Assembly: GCF_001625195.1 (NCBI RefSeq)
Contig: NC_054389.1
Location: 1,054,001-1,118,000, forward strand
DNA from: Drechmeria coniospora
Lineage: Eukaryota > Ascomycota > Sordariomycetes > Hypocreales > Ophiocordycipitaceae
DNA length: 64,000 bases
Direction of reading: 5' to 3'
The first letter of the stretch is position 1; each line of letters opens with the position of its first letter. Made by a program: the position numbers and the translations under genes. Of this stretch, positions 9,768 through 21,028 are shown one piece after another. Under the pieces are notes generated by a model. The model was not told the origin of the DNA, ran no database searches, and saw nothing but the letters and a program-made list of their open reading frames with translations.

Positions 9768-11940
9768 TTGAGGCCCATCCGATGGCCCATCCGATGGCTG
9801 CCTATCAGCAGAATCAATACTATGACCAGCAGCAGCAGCAGCGACCCGCTCGTACGGGGTACGAAAAGTATCGCGACGAGCCCATGCCCGACCTGCACGT
9901 TGACCAAAGCATCTGGGGAATGGGCCCGGCCAAAACCGCCGCGCCTGCTGCCCAGCCGGCCACCCACGTCGTCCCCGCCCCCGCCCCCGCGGGCAGGAAG
10001 ATGATGAGCCTGGAGGAAGTTGAAGCGGCCATGCAAGCCCAATCGGTCCAGAAAGACCCTGTCCAGCATCCGGTGCCCGAGCCGGCCATGTACTTTCAAG
10101 ATGCGGCGGGGTACCAAGCTGCTCATCAGCAGCAGCAGCCGCAGCCGCATCCTGGCCACGGCCATCCCGTCACCATTCTGCAGCGCCCTCAAAGCCTGCA
10201 GCCGAAGCCTTCGGCCAGCCCCGCCAAGACGGCGACGCCGCCTCTGCAGCAGACGCAGCAGCAACGCCAGCAGGGCCCCATGCAGCCGATGCAAATTCTC
10301 CAGAACCCGAACCGCACTCCTGGGGATGCTGCGCGCGTAGGCTTGGACCAGCAGCCAAGCCAGTCTCAGGGGTTGGGCCCCCTCATGCAGCAGATGCATG
10401 CGCACCCGCAGCTCATGCACATGTCCGAGGACGAAAAGGCTGCCTTTCTCGACCAAGAGATGAAGCGCGCGAAGCGAAACCACAAGATCTGGCTGCTGTC
10501 CAAGGACAACGGCTTCATGACGCCCCACGACAAGAATTTCATCACCCGCATCCAGCTTCAGCAACTCGTTTCGGCCACGGGAAATTCCGGAGAGCGGGGC
10601 ATCGACGACTCCCTCGCCGAGGACTTTTACTTCCAGGTGTACAGCCATATCCGTGCGGGACAGCGACAGAATCCTGGCCAGCCGTTGAGCAACTTTGCCC
10701 AGACGTACCTCCTCCAGACGGGAAAGCGCCAGAGCGGCATGCGCAGACACGGTCGACCGGCGCAGACCCACATGCAGAGGATGGAGCAGCAGGTCCAGAG
10801 GGCCGTCGAGGCGGCCAAGAACAAGCCCAAGAACCCGCAGCTCGTCATCGCCGGCAGTTTGGGCAAGATTTCCTTCAGCAACGCCAAGACTCCCAAGCCG
10901 CTCCTCAACATCAAACGACCCGAGAGCGAGACGGGCCGACCGGTCGGCAACAAGAAGCCCGCTGCCCAAAACGGCCTCGACCGCAAGAGGATCCTGCGCA
11001 ACGTGGAGATGGTCTACACGACGCTCATGAAGATTGAGGACCACGTCCGTCTGCTTCCGCCGCCGCTTTCCGGCCCGGATGCGGAGTTGCAGAAGAAGCA
11101 CGAGGAGTGGGCCGCCGCGCTCGAGGCGTTCAACGCGAAGCTCTGGAGCGAACTAAAGGTTCACGAGCCGATCGGCGCGACGGCACTCCATCCCTTCATC
11201 GCGTTCTTGTCTTGCGCCAAGGGCAAGAAGGCCATCCCGCGCATCTTCCCGCACCTCAGTTTCGAGCAGCGCACGACGATTTTGACCATGATCGTCTATC
11301 ATCTTGACCAGTTGGACGTCGTTGACGGGGCCGCCGTCAGCAACGGGGAGACGCATCTCAACTCGAGGATGCGAGAAAACATAGAGCTGTTCATCTCGAC
11401 CGTCATGCCGTCGCTGATGCAGTACTTCAACGACACGGGCCTGGACATTGTCGACGGCGTCCTCAACTTGATGGCGACCAAGCTGAACGTGGACCTGATT
11501 GTGAGGACGAGGATTGGAGTCTCCATGCTCACCTTGATCTTGAGCCGCGCCGTGCTTCTGAAGCAAACCGGCGCCGGCAGCCCCGAGCAGTGGGAGAAAT
11601 GGTACGACGACACCCTCGCCGAGGTGCCGCATCGACCGCTAACTCGTGCAGGGACCAAACGTTTGAGATTTTGTTTAGCAAGCTTGAGCCATCGCTGCCG
11701 GCCATGTTCCCGGGCAGCGTCAACGCCGGCGTCGACGTCTATGTCTGGCAGCTGCTGGCCGCCATGGGGGTCAGCGCGACGCACGACCAGCAGACGCGCC
11801 TTGTCCTCGCCGTCAAGGACCGCGTCCTCGACACGGTTACGCTGTCCAAGACTCTCCCGCCCGCCATGGCCGCCGAGCGACTCGGCAGCGTCAACCTCTT
11901 CATGCGCTCCATCGGCTTGGACGTGGAGCTGCTTCAGTAA
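9392..11940 (+). CDS. pat1: PAT1, mRNA decapping activator and P-body scaffold
   Basis: Pat1 bridges Dhh1, the Lsm1-7 ring and the decapping enzyme to promote 5'-3' mRNA decay. Exons 9392-11601 and 11652-11940 give 832 aa. The N-terminus MSFFGFDATGG, the acidic DETDDAFNDDTFG segment and DFDFFGQT (about residues 77-84, resembling the FDF motif that binds Dhh1 in this family) are typical. Residues about 110-400 are a Gln/Pro/His-rich low-complexity region, including a His-Ala repeat from (GCCCAT)n at about 9725-9790. From about residue 440 the conserved PAT1 core begins (FITRIQLQQLVSA, EDFYFQVYSHIR). The C-terminal helical domain spans about 520-832. The 50-nt intron is required: unspliced, the frame diverges after EKWYDDT, whereas splicing gives EKWDQTFEILFSKLEPSLPAMFP. 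Confidence 0.93.
9725..9795 (+). repeat. GCCCAT hexamer array within pat1
   Basis: About ten near-identical GCCCAT/GCCCATCC units encode a His-Ala/Pro run in the disordered N-terminal part of PAT1. Such an array could vary in length between strains. Confidence 0.8.
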
Positions 11941-12706
11941 TGGAACCCTGGTTGCTATCGGAATTGCATACCTACATATCAGTGCTTATCTCGGGGTTTC
12001 TGGGCATGCGATGGCTGTGCCTGGAAAACTGCAGGCGATGACGAGGTGGATAATCGGGAAGCATGCTGGTTGGCGGATCTTGGTCTTGCTTGAGGGACAG
12101 CATGATTGCCCGAGCCGCGATGTACACTGCTGGACACGCGGCGATGCTTGTTTTGATATGAGTATTCGTATAGACTTCTATTTGCAAAGACGTCGCATAT
12201 TTCGATGGCGTCACGTCCCCTCCTCCATGCCATAGCGAGCAAGCTACGGCGGCGGCAGCAGCAGCATCAGCAGCAGTAAACGGCAAGGTGAAAGCGCTTG
12301 TACCACAACTTGGACAGGACCAGTTTCGAGAGACAAGACGGCCCTAGCATTGAGAAAGGAATCCAGACTTGAACAGCGGCGTTGAAGGAGATTTGCCGTC
12401 TCCGTTTCCCCTCATGGGCCTACTGGATGACCAGGAAGGGTGGGACAAACGTACTGCGCAGCACAGCGTACACTCATTGGCACCACCCGAGCTCGTCTGA
12501 CCTGGCAATACACGTGCTCACGTGACGTCAACGGAAGGGCGAGGGGGGTCCAGACAGATGACGGAGGCGATGCAACGACGATGCAGCGCGCCATAAAGCA
12601 CAATGAAATGTATTCCACGAGAATTCGACGATTCTCTACCGTGACGCCATACACCACCCATGCAATTTTCCCAACAAACGATGATTGTACGCGATGATGT
12701 GGACGG
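11941..12706. other. Convergent intergenic region (3' ends of pat1 and RPC37)
   Basis: These 766 bp are flanked by the stop codons of converging genes. A CAG-repeat-like patch (GGCGGCAGCAGCAGCATC, about 12250-12275) is the only repetitive feature. No gene and no GTAC block are seen. Confidence 0.5.
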
Positions 12707-13956
12707 TCAGTCCATGCTGACGGCAGCTTTTGAAGAGGACGCCTTGGATCGCGAGCCTTTCCGCGGGGGTGCTGCTGTGCTTCCACTTCGGGCCTTGCCC
12801 TTGAGTTTCGGCGTCTCGTTTTGCTCATGAAGCCCGCTGCCCTGCTGCTTGTCGGAGAGCTCAGGCTTGATTTGCGGCCGTGGTCCGGGCTCCGGCAAGA
12901 CAATGTCACTGACAGCCTCGAGCATCTGCTTGCTCCCCCACTTGGAAGCAAAGGTGGAAACGGCTTCCTCGAGGTCTCCTTTGGCATCGGCCACGGGGAC
13001 GTCGGCACCGTCGGCGTCGGGCTTGGGCTTCAGGAACAGGGTGTCGTTGTAGACCTCCCAAGAGGCCTCATCGTTCTCATCGGTATAGCGCAGCTTGCGC
13101 CAGGGCTCGGTCTGGACGTAGCGCAGACGGTCGGCCATGGTTTCGGTGGTGATGGTGTCCCCGTCGGTGGTGGTCTTGATGGTCATGTGAATGGCACGAG
13201 CAGCGGGGCCAGGGGGCGCGGCCTCCTTGGCGGCGGACGATGCGGCATTGCGCTCCTGTTGGGTGGTTGCGTCGATGTGATGGAGCTGGGGACGGAGGTG
13301 AACGAGCGAGGAGACGGGCGTGAGGTGCAGTTCCTCTTCAGGGGCGGATTAGCCGAGGGAGGGCAGGCGACGGGAGAGAATGGGGGGGGGGTCGACGTAC
13401 TGCCTTGAAAGACGCCGACCATGTACTGGACCTCCTCGATGTCGGGATACTGTCCTCCAAGCGTCTGCATTCTCAGCACCTTGTCCTGCCTCACGGCGTC
13501 GTTCCAGTCCAGCACGCCCTCGTCGTCGTCGTCGGCCGCCGTCTTCTTCCGCCCGGGGCCTCGCTGCTGGACGGCGCCGAAGCCGAAGCCGCCGGCAAGA
13601 CCGTGGCTGCCACCGTTCTTGGTGGCCATGGAAGAGTGGAGGGTGCGGCCCCATTTGAGGCCCTTTTCGCGGTCGTAAGCGGCGGCGGTGTCGATGGGCA
13701 TGTCGACCTCGACCATGCCCGAGTGAGCCTTGAGGCGCATCTCCGTCGGCGGCGGGCGCGGCGTGTCGTCGGTGCGGTTGGGGTGCTGCAGGACGAGGAG
13801 ACGGCGACCGAGGGGTGGTGCGGGGTTGAGGAAGATGGAGTAGGATGCCGTGATGGGGTCGTCTTCGTCGTCCGCTTCGTCTTTCGACGGCAGCAGGTTG
13901 GGGTCGATATCCATATCCATCCGCTCGACAGTGTCGTCGGGCGAAGGGGACGCCAT
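12707..13956 (-). CDS. RPC37: RNA polymerase III subunit RPC5 (yeast Rpc37 type)
   Basis: This is a subunit of the Pol III TFIIF-like Rpc37-Rpc53 heterodimer, involved in initiation and termination. Exons in transcription order are 13956-13401 and 13335-12707, giving 394 aa. The 65-nt intron joins EVQYMVGVFQGK to ELHLTPVSSLVHLRPQLHHID, the most conserved block of this family. Before it are an acidic N-terminus (SKDEADDEDDP), ASYSIFLNP and the dimerisation-type beta segment (RLLVLQHPNR, VEVDMPIDT). After it, the C-terminal third is charged and ends in a Ser/Lys-rich tail. The coding-strand intron contains a run of 10 C (plus strand 13382-13391). It is divergent from the glycosyltransferase-like gene. 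Confidence 0.9.
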
Positions 13957-16186
13957 GCTGTATCGCTGCTGACTGGGTTCGTTGAATGAATGGGCGCGAC
14001 GGACGGAACCAGACTTGAACCGGGCACCAAGGAATGGCTGGTTGGAGCGGTTGAGGGTTTTTCAACGAAAGGCATTCATCACGGCCAGCAAGAGAGAAAG
14101 GTCTGTGACGACGAGGGGTGGTAAAAATTCCGGAGATGGACGCAGCTCCCCTTATCTTATCGTTCGTGGGGTAGCGCGGCCATCAGGTCCAGGAGTCTAT
14201 GGATTGGTACGGACAGAGTACAATGGCAGAGTACAGTATATGCACAAGTAAGTACATGTACTTATTCCATGCAGCTAATAATGTACAGCACTAATACTTA
14301 CAGTACAAGTACGGAGTAATAATAAGGGCACTCCGTCCCCGGTGCAAGTAATAATAATAAGTACAGTACCTAGTACACTCAACACTGCAAGGACCCTTCG
14401 CAGGTACTTATTTATGTACAGTACCTCATGGTTTGCCTCTTAGTAAATGTAAGTACCTAGTACTTGCATACCATGGAACATGTACTTAAGTACTGACCGT
14501 ATTCCGCACTGTACTCCGAATTAGTTGTAGTTACAGCTCAGTATGAATAGTGGTTACACCCAAGTACTGCACCGTACAGTACAATCCGTCTGGGCATTAG
14601 TGACGGTTCGGCATACTTGTACAGTATGTGCCACAGGTACACACAACTCACCTGCCACGACGCATTACTCACAGCAACTTCGACCTTGGTCAGCCTACTT
14701 ACGACGATCTTGCTTTCCACGTCTTGTCCAGCCTGTTGACTGTGCCACTTCACCCTCGGACACAACGATCATTGAGTGATGTTTCGTCACCGTCGGAGTG
14801 GCGTGGTCAAGGCCTGGCGATGGATGACATGGAAGGAGTACACATGTACCAAGTATTAGGTACTAGGTAGCTATACGTACGGAGTACAGAGTATTACTTC
14901 GTATCATATCGCTGTACGAGTACCCGCCAAAACCTCGTCCACAGTGATTAACGAGACATATTATGGCTGCCGGTCATTTCCACTCGTATCGAGATACCAG
15001 CCTTTCGGTAGGCGGACACACAGGACCCAGGATATTGAATGTATCCGCCAGTTCATCGTCGTACATGTACGCGCACGTGGCGGTGAATGCTCGGGTACCC
15101 TAGGAAGCGAGGGGGGTTTGATTGCATGCAGCAGCGCAGCGGATGACGATGATAGGAGATATTACACCGGGGGGATAGCCAAATGGTGCAAGGCTCACTT
15201 TGCAGGTGCCCTCGTTCCAGAGGGAAAGGGATCAAGATGGATGAAAGTCAAAGGACGGGTTATTCTGCGCATCGACTCGGAAGGTAGCCAAGGGAAAGGG
15301 CACCATGATTCTTCAACAAAGCCGCACTCACCTCGTTGGTGTATGGTCCATCAGCACCCATGCAGGAGGTGGAGGTGCATGTAGAGACGCACGACACCGT
15401 ACGGAGGACTCCCTACCTCTGAAGCAGGGGATGTGTTTCGGGGAAGAGGTCATGGTCAGGCCTGGCACTGACCCATTGCTGAAGGGACATGAGGGGCATG
15501 AGGATGAGGGGCATGAGGATGAGGGGCATGAGGGGCATGAGAGGCATGAGGGGCATGAGGGGCACGATGGGCATGATGGGCATGATGGGCATGGGGCGTC
15601 TTTACTGGAGGTGCACCGACTCTGAATCAATGGGATGTCACTGCGAGAACGGTCGAAGAAGGCTTGGATGCGTGCGTACATGACACGCAAGTACGTGTAC
15701 GGAGTGCTGCGAGTATATTCCCCATGATTGCTGCAAGTAATATGTACTTGCCGTGCATTGTGCATGTGTGCACGTACATGCACAATACTTGTACAGAGGA
15801 CGGAGTGCTTACGTCGAATACAATGGTTGGCCACTCGGTCCATGCTGCCACCAAATGACAATGTCATCCTCGCCCGAGATTTCCTTTTGCCCACCAATCC
15901 ACCAGCTGGCTACGCCAGTCCACTCTCGTCCCCTATCCATCGCTCGATTTCTTCGGCCTCCGTTGTCTTGCCTCGTCCACCATCGACCATTACGCTCATT
16001 GGCAGCAACTCTGTGTGCTGTATCCTGTCCGCACCTGCACATGTGGCAGATTCGCCGCCGGCCTCGCTCCTTGGCCACATCCCGTCCGTTCTGTTGACAG
16101 CATTTTCTTCTTCTTCTTCTTCTTCCTCTTCCACTTCCTCCTCCTCTTCCTCTTCATCATCCGGACATTCGTCTCCTTAGCCGACA
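13957..16186. other. Divergent intergenic region with GTAC blocks and a minisatellite
   Basis: GTAC-word blocks cover about 14195-14590 and 14830-14925, with a looser patch near 15700-15800. The segment 14940-15300 has no recognisable gene. A GGGCATGAG minisatellite sits at 15484-15597. The last 85 bp before the next ATG are a CTT/CCT-rich pyrimidine tract (16105-16165), a plausible core-promoter or leader element. Confidence 0.6.
15484..15597 (+). repeat. Minisatellite of GGGCATGAG/GGGCATGAT units
   Basis: About twelve imperfect 9-bp units are interrupted by GATGAG spacers. The array lies about 600 bp upstream of the glycosyltransferase-like gene, outside any supported coding region. Confidence 0.85.
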
Positions 16187-18165
16187 ATGACCCCCCTGCT
16201 GGGCCGCTTCCTACGGCGGTCGTGGAACTTGGGCGTCATTGCCTTCGTCGTCGGCTCCATTCTCTTCTGCGTCCTTGTCACTGTAGGTCCCGTCCCATGC
16301 CCCCCCCCCCCCCCCCCCATGGCCGTGGCTCATGCCATCCGAGCGCCAAAGAACAGGGCGGAGAAGGAAGCGCACTGACATTGCCTGACAAGCCCGTCCG
16401 GGAGAGGAGTGCCAGGCTTCTCCTTCGCCCATGGATGCCCCCTCTCCGGACAAACTCGACCCGGATGGCCCCCAACGGCAGCGTCGCCCAAGACAAATCT
16501 AGACCCGTCTTCTCCGGGCCGGGCCAGCCTTTGGTCGAGTCGAATGGCGCCTACGACTTTGAGCCTCTGTTTCCCTCAAGCAAGCCGTTCGTGGGCTCGG
16601 GCTCGAAGGAGAAACTTCACCTGCTTCTCCCCGCCACCAACGGCAACGTCAATTTGTGCAAGACACTCCTCACGCTGGCCATCCTCGGCTATCCCAACCC
16701 GCACGTCGTCTCGTGGAAGACGCAGGACGGCGACGCCAAACTTCTCGGTGGAGGCTCTCACTTCGGCAAGATCACGGGCGTCCTGGCCTACCTCAACGAC
16801 GAGGACCGTCGACGGCAGCCGGGCTTCGACGACCAGCTCATTCTCATGATCGACAGCTACGACATCTGGTTCCAGCTTCCCGTCGAGGTCCTGATGGCAC
16901 GCTACCACGCCATCCTCGCCGAAGACAACGCTCGAGTCGCCCACCGCATGGGCCGCGCTTTCCATCGGGAGGGAATCCGTTCGCGCGTCGTCTTCGGTGC
17001 CGGGAAACGTTGCGGCCCCAATCAGCTCCATACCTTGGCCTGCTACCCCATCCCCGACTCGCCCCTGCCCCACGACCTGTACGGCGGCAACACGGACACC
17101 ATCCTGGGCTACAATGCCTTCAGCAGCTTTCGCACGCGCTACCTCAACTCGGGGTACATCATGGGGCCCGTCGGCGCCATGAGGCCGCTCTTGGAAACGG
17201 CAAGCTCGAAGCTCGCCGAGTGCTGGAACCGGACCGACGCCGAGTGGGACAACGGCCAGCACACGTCGGACAACTGCTACAAGGGAAGCGACCAGAGCAT
17301 CTTTCACGAGATGTGGGGCGCGCAGGAGTTTCACCGCGAGGTCATGCGTCGCCATCATCGCACCTCGGCCGACGATTGGCTCGACAGGCTGAAGCCCGGC
17401 CGGCCCGGTGCGAGACCTCCGCCGTCGCACATCCAGAACATCCCCGTCGACGATTTCTTGGAACCGTCGTTTACCCATCAGCGGAACGACAAGACGTACC
17501 TGCCCGGGAAGCCCTTTGAGCATGGCATCACCCTCGATTACTGGTCCCTCCTGGGCCACCAGACCTCCAACGCAGAGTTCGACTATCGCTACCTCCGCCA
17601 CGATGCGCCCCTCGGACCCCAGATGGGCACCCTGAACATGTGGAACTGCCGGCCAAAGGCTCGCATGCCCGACGACTTGCCCGAGCAGACGCCGTTCGGT
17701 CCGTCGACCAACACGAGGTGGTCGTCCATGCCGCTGTACACGGAGTTTTGCGTCGGCGCCGTCCCCGTCATGATCCATCACAACTCGGTCGATAAGTGGT
17801 GGCGCGAACACCAGTGGGATAAAACTTGGTGGAACGGCACGGCACGTGCCCTCCTCGACGCCAGACGCTCCGAGGGGGCACCGCTTCTGGTCGAGGGGAT
17901 CCCCACGGACAAGGGGTTGACGCTGCAATGGAACAAGCTGTGCCCGCGCGAGTATGAAAAGGAGCTGTTTCGTGACGTGGACGATCCTCCTCCTCCGCCT
18001 CCTTCTCCTCCACCTTTTCCTCCACCTTCTCCTCCCCCTTCTCCTCCTCCTCCTCCTTCTCCTCCTCCTCCTCCTTCTCCTCCTCCTCCTCCTCCCCCTC
18101 CTCCTTCTACTCCTCCTCCCCCTCCTCTTCCTGCTGCTGCTGCGCCTGCCGCCGCCGTTGCATAG
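16187..18165 (+). CDS. Type II membrane glycosyltransferase-like protein with proline-rich tail
   Basis: Exons 16187-16282 and 16393-18165 encode 622 aa. Exon 1 supplies a signal-anchor (NLGVIAFVVGSILFCVLVT, residues about 14-32), so the rest should face the secretory lumen. The lumenal part has LLLPATNGNVNLCKTLLTLA, then ILMIDSYDIWFQLPVEVL with a DxxD-like acidic pair at residues 186-189, FGAGKRCGPNQLHTLACYP and RYLNSGYIMGPVGAM. This order (acidic motif, Cys-containing substrate block, RYLNSG) resembles GT-A glycosyltransferases of the PLOD/GT25 kind; that is inference, and no substrate can be assigned. The fold appears to end near residue 560 and is followed by about 50 residues of Pro/Ser, then an Ala-rich end. 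The 110-nt intron contains a 19-C homopolymer. Confidence 0.8.
16300..16318 (+). repeat. Poly-C run in the intron of the glycosyltransferase-like gene
   Basis: Nineteen consecutive C residues lie 17 nt after the donor of the first intron. Length is prone to sequencing error and to real variation. Confidence 0.85.
17984..18130 (+). repeat. CCT/CCTTCT triplet array encoding the Pro/Ser tail
   Basis: An almost uninterrupted pyrimidine array of CCT-type triplets encodes PPPPPPSPPP-like repeats at about residues 563-612 of the glycosyltransferase-like protein. Confidence 0.85.
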
Positions 18166-18676
18166 GTGCCTCTGCCTCCCGCTGGAAATTTCTGCTCAAT
18201 CAGAAGGCCTTCCATCAGTGACGCAGACCCATGCCCTGGGGAGGGAAGCCATCAAACCCGCTCGGTGGAAGCGAATATCGGGCACGGCGGATCTCGGCGA
18301 CAGAATATCCTTCCCCACTTCGTGTCTGAAGTGGCCCCTCGTCGCCCACGAATACTTAGTCATGCTGGCATGACGGCGTGCAATTCCCCAGGATAATAGA
18401 GAAGCGCAGTGGAAGATGTAGACCTGCAAGGGGTATCGCTACTGTCTATGACATCGGCATCATAATGCATCACGGCCGCAGCTTCGAGTGATATCCCTGC
18501 CAAACAGTCCGCCTTGGGGGGTGAATGGATACGCTTCATGTACCATCAATAGAATCGCTTGCAAACGGAACAGAGCACTGTATCCGCATAGCGTCTTGAG
18601 ACACCTCGACCATCTTCATGAAGAAGATGAAAATCGTCTAGTCTTTGACGCTACTCTGGTGCGAAGCACGCCTAAT
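18166..18676. other. Convergent intergenic region
   Basis: A 511-bp gap between the 3' ends of the glycosyltransferase-like gene and LCP5. I see no gene, repeat or GTAC block. Confidence 0.5.
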
Positions 18677-19798
18677 CTACCTCCCCTTCCCTCGGTCGCG
18701 CCGACCGGCTTCCATAACCCTCACCTTCTTCTGGAACCGCTCTCCGATGGCAGGGCCGTGACCGCTGCCCCGCGGCCCATCGGCCGTGTCGAAGCCTCGT
18801 TTCCGGCTCTTCTCCAGCATCGCCTGCACCTTGCCGCCAGCCGGGCCCTTTCGCTTCGTCAGCCGGTCGATCCGGTCCGCACCCTCGCCCAGATCGTGCC
18901 ACTCCTCGCCACCAAACTGCATGTGGCTCCTGCGGCCCGCCTCCCTGCCCTTCTTGGCAAGTTCCTTTTTGCTCAGTTTTGGGAGGCGCACGAGGTTCGC
19001 CTCTTCGTACTCGCGCCTCTCATCCTCCTCCTTGCGCTCCTGCACCGTCTTCATCTTGCGGCCGCCCTGGACGATGGTCGTGCCGATGCTGGGCTCGGCC
19101 ATGGGTGCCGTCGAGAGCTCGGACTGGACAAACTCCTCCATCGTGTGGGATCGGCCTGGCCGACGTTCCGCCTTCTCCCGGGGACGCGTCGTCTCCATGA
19201 CGACGCGGTCTCGCTTGGGAGCGCGGTAGACGCCGGATGGGTCGGCATCATGCTTCGCCCTGCTGACGGTGACGTCGTCGACCATGTTGCCGAGATTCGG
19301 ACCGGCTGACTTGCCGCCAGGTCTGCGTTGCATCGGCCGCGCGCTGGCCTCTTTCTCGGACTCGTCCGACCCGGAACCCGAATCCGAGTCGGAATCGCCG
19401 CCAGTTCCTCCCTTCTTCTCCGAATTTGGCATCGTGTTCTGTTCTTCTCGCTGCGCGTCGTTGGCCGTGCGAAGGAAGCGCTCGATGGAGAACTTCAGCT
19501 TCTCCTCCAGCGGCCGCGTTCCCCTTTCGAGATACAATCGCAGCTCGACGAGTTTGAGCCGCACCGATTCACCCAGTCCATCGCTGTCCGACGCTGACTT
19601 TGCGTTTCGGAGCTTGAGGAGGATGAGGAAGACGAGGTTTTGGAGGTACGAGAGGAGCAGCTCGTTCTTGACATCGAGAAGGGAGATGCCATCTTTGGGA
19701 TGCTCAATCGAGGCAATCTTGGGAGCGGATTCTTGAGCGAGAGTCAGAGATTGCGTCAGAGAGGTCAGCAAAGCCGACAAGGTCGTTGGCGCCGCCAT
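18677..19798 (-). CDS. lcp5: Lcp5/neuroguidin-like U3 snoRNP protein (Sas10/Utp3 family)
   Basis: This is a nucleolar factor of the small-subunit processome needed for 18S pre-rRNA processing. It is a single exon of 373 aa. The Sas10/Utp3 domain spans about residues 40-115 (GISLLDVKNELLLSYLQNL and FLILLKLRN, then VRLKLVELRLYLERGTRPL with LKFSIERFL). A Ser/Asp-rich acidic linker (SDSDSGSGSDESEKE) follows at about 130-150. The C-terminal part is highly charged: KTVQERKEEDERREYEEANL, then RLPKLSKKELAK, GEEWHDLGEGADRIDRLTKR and a basic end. Length and domain order fit the family. The start ATG is preceded by stops and the gene is divergent from the TM9SF gene. Confidence 0.92.
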   Translation of the reverse strand: MAAPTTLSALLTSLTQSLTLAQESAPKIASIEHPKDGISLLDVKNELLLSYLQNLVFLILLKLRNAKSASDSDGLGESVRLKLVELRLYLERGTRPLEEKLKFSIERFLRTANDAQREEQNTMPNSEKKGGTGGDSDSDSGSGSDESEKEASARPMQRRPGGKSAGPNLGNMVDDVTVSRAKHDADPSGVYRAPKRDRVVMETTRPREKAERRPGRSHTMEEFVQSELSTAPMAEPSIGTTIVQGGRKMKTVQERKEEDERREYEEANLVRLPKLSKKELAKKGREAGRRSHMQFGGEEWHDLGEGADRIDRLTKRKGPAGGKVQAMLEKSRKRGFDTADGPRGSGHGPAIGERFQKKVRVMEAGRRDRGKGR

Positions 19799-21028
19799 CC
19801 TGGTTTGCTGTGAGGTTGTGCTTATGGAAGTTCCAGCCGTTGGCGCAAAACTTGCCCGACCTTTACTTCTTGCTCGCTGGGTGAACTTTTTTTTTTTTTA
19901 GTGGGGATCACCCAGGACCGTCGCCGTGATCGTTTTTGTTGCGTCAATAGCGTAAAGCGGAGGGTACAGTACTTGCACTCCGCACTAACACTGTATTACT
20001 TGGTAAATCGGTGCGAAGCAATTCTAGGTACTCCGTACTTACTGTACTTATGCAGTACTGACGTGAATAAGTACATGCACGGAGCACTTACAGTACTGTA
20101 CAGAATTATACTTACAAGCGTTGTACTGGACACTGCCTAGTACGGAGAGTACTCCGTAGGTACTCTACAGTGCTGAACACTCTGTAGCACACGGCTGGCA
20201 AATAATATTATACAGCAGGCGTACAAGTAAGTAGGCGCACAGAGTACTAGATTAGTACTAGGTTAGTATCGAGAATGAATTAATACCACGCAGGTACCTA
20301 GTAAGTACAGTACAGTACAAGTATTAAGGCGTTATTCCGGAGTACTGTACGGCGGGTACGGAGACACAAGTACATGTACAGTACTCCGTGCAGCTGCCCA
20401 GAGATAAGTAGTTGTACATGAACTGTACTTCCTACTCCGTACAACGGCATGTACCTGTAACCCTGAACTGTGCAGTACAGGTACAGGTAATACATGTACC
20501 TACAGTACTCAGCAGGGGCGCAACCTGTCTGACTTTGCGGACTAGTACCTGAACCAATTACCCCTTTGGCAGCGGAAGCCACGCCACACTGTGTCGAGGA
20601 CTTGAGGGACAACTCGACAAATCTCCACCTGCCCGCCACTGGTTGGTGTACAAATGGACTTGTAAGTACTTAGGTACTTACTGTAAGTACTTGCCGGCAC
20701 GTACAGTACAGTACAGTACAGTACAAATACTGTACGTACACTCTTACTCACTGTACACACACACCTACGGCACGTCGGCCGCCGCCTCGCAAGAGCTGTC
20801 CTTTTTGCATCATTGCTGTCCAACAACCTCACCAAGGCCGCCATATTCTGCCAGCCCGGTCGCTGTGCTTGGTCCTGACGACATCCCAAACGTCTTCGAG
20901 ATTCCACTTCACCATCCAGGCACCCCGAGTTCCAGCGCTGCATCGGCGCCATCGAGTCGTGTGACGCGTCGCGACGTTGCCCCCAGCATTGCCGACGACT
21001 GGCATGGTATAAAACGTCGACGTCGACC
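19799..21028. other. Divergent intergenic region with GTAC blocks
   Basis: GTAC-word blocks occupy about 19960-20510 and 20640-20760, including TACAGTACAGTACAGTAC runs near 20700. The 200 bp before the TM9SF start are GC-rich. A run of ten T at 19889-19898 lies close to the LCP5 start. No gene is supported. Confidence 0.6.
21008..21014 (+). promoter_or_regulatory. TATAAAA element 15 nt upstream of the TM9SF ATG
   Basis: A perfect TATAAAA lies so close to the annotated ATG that, if it positions transcription, initiation would fall downstream of that ATG. It may be fortuitous. Confidence 0.3.
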
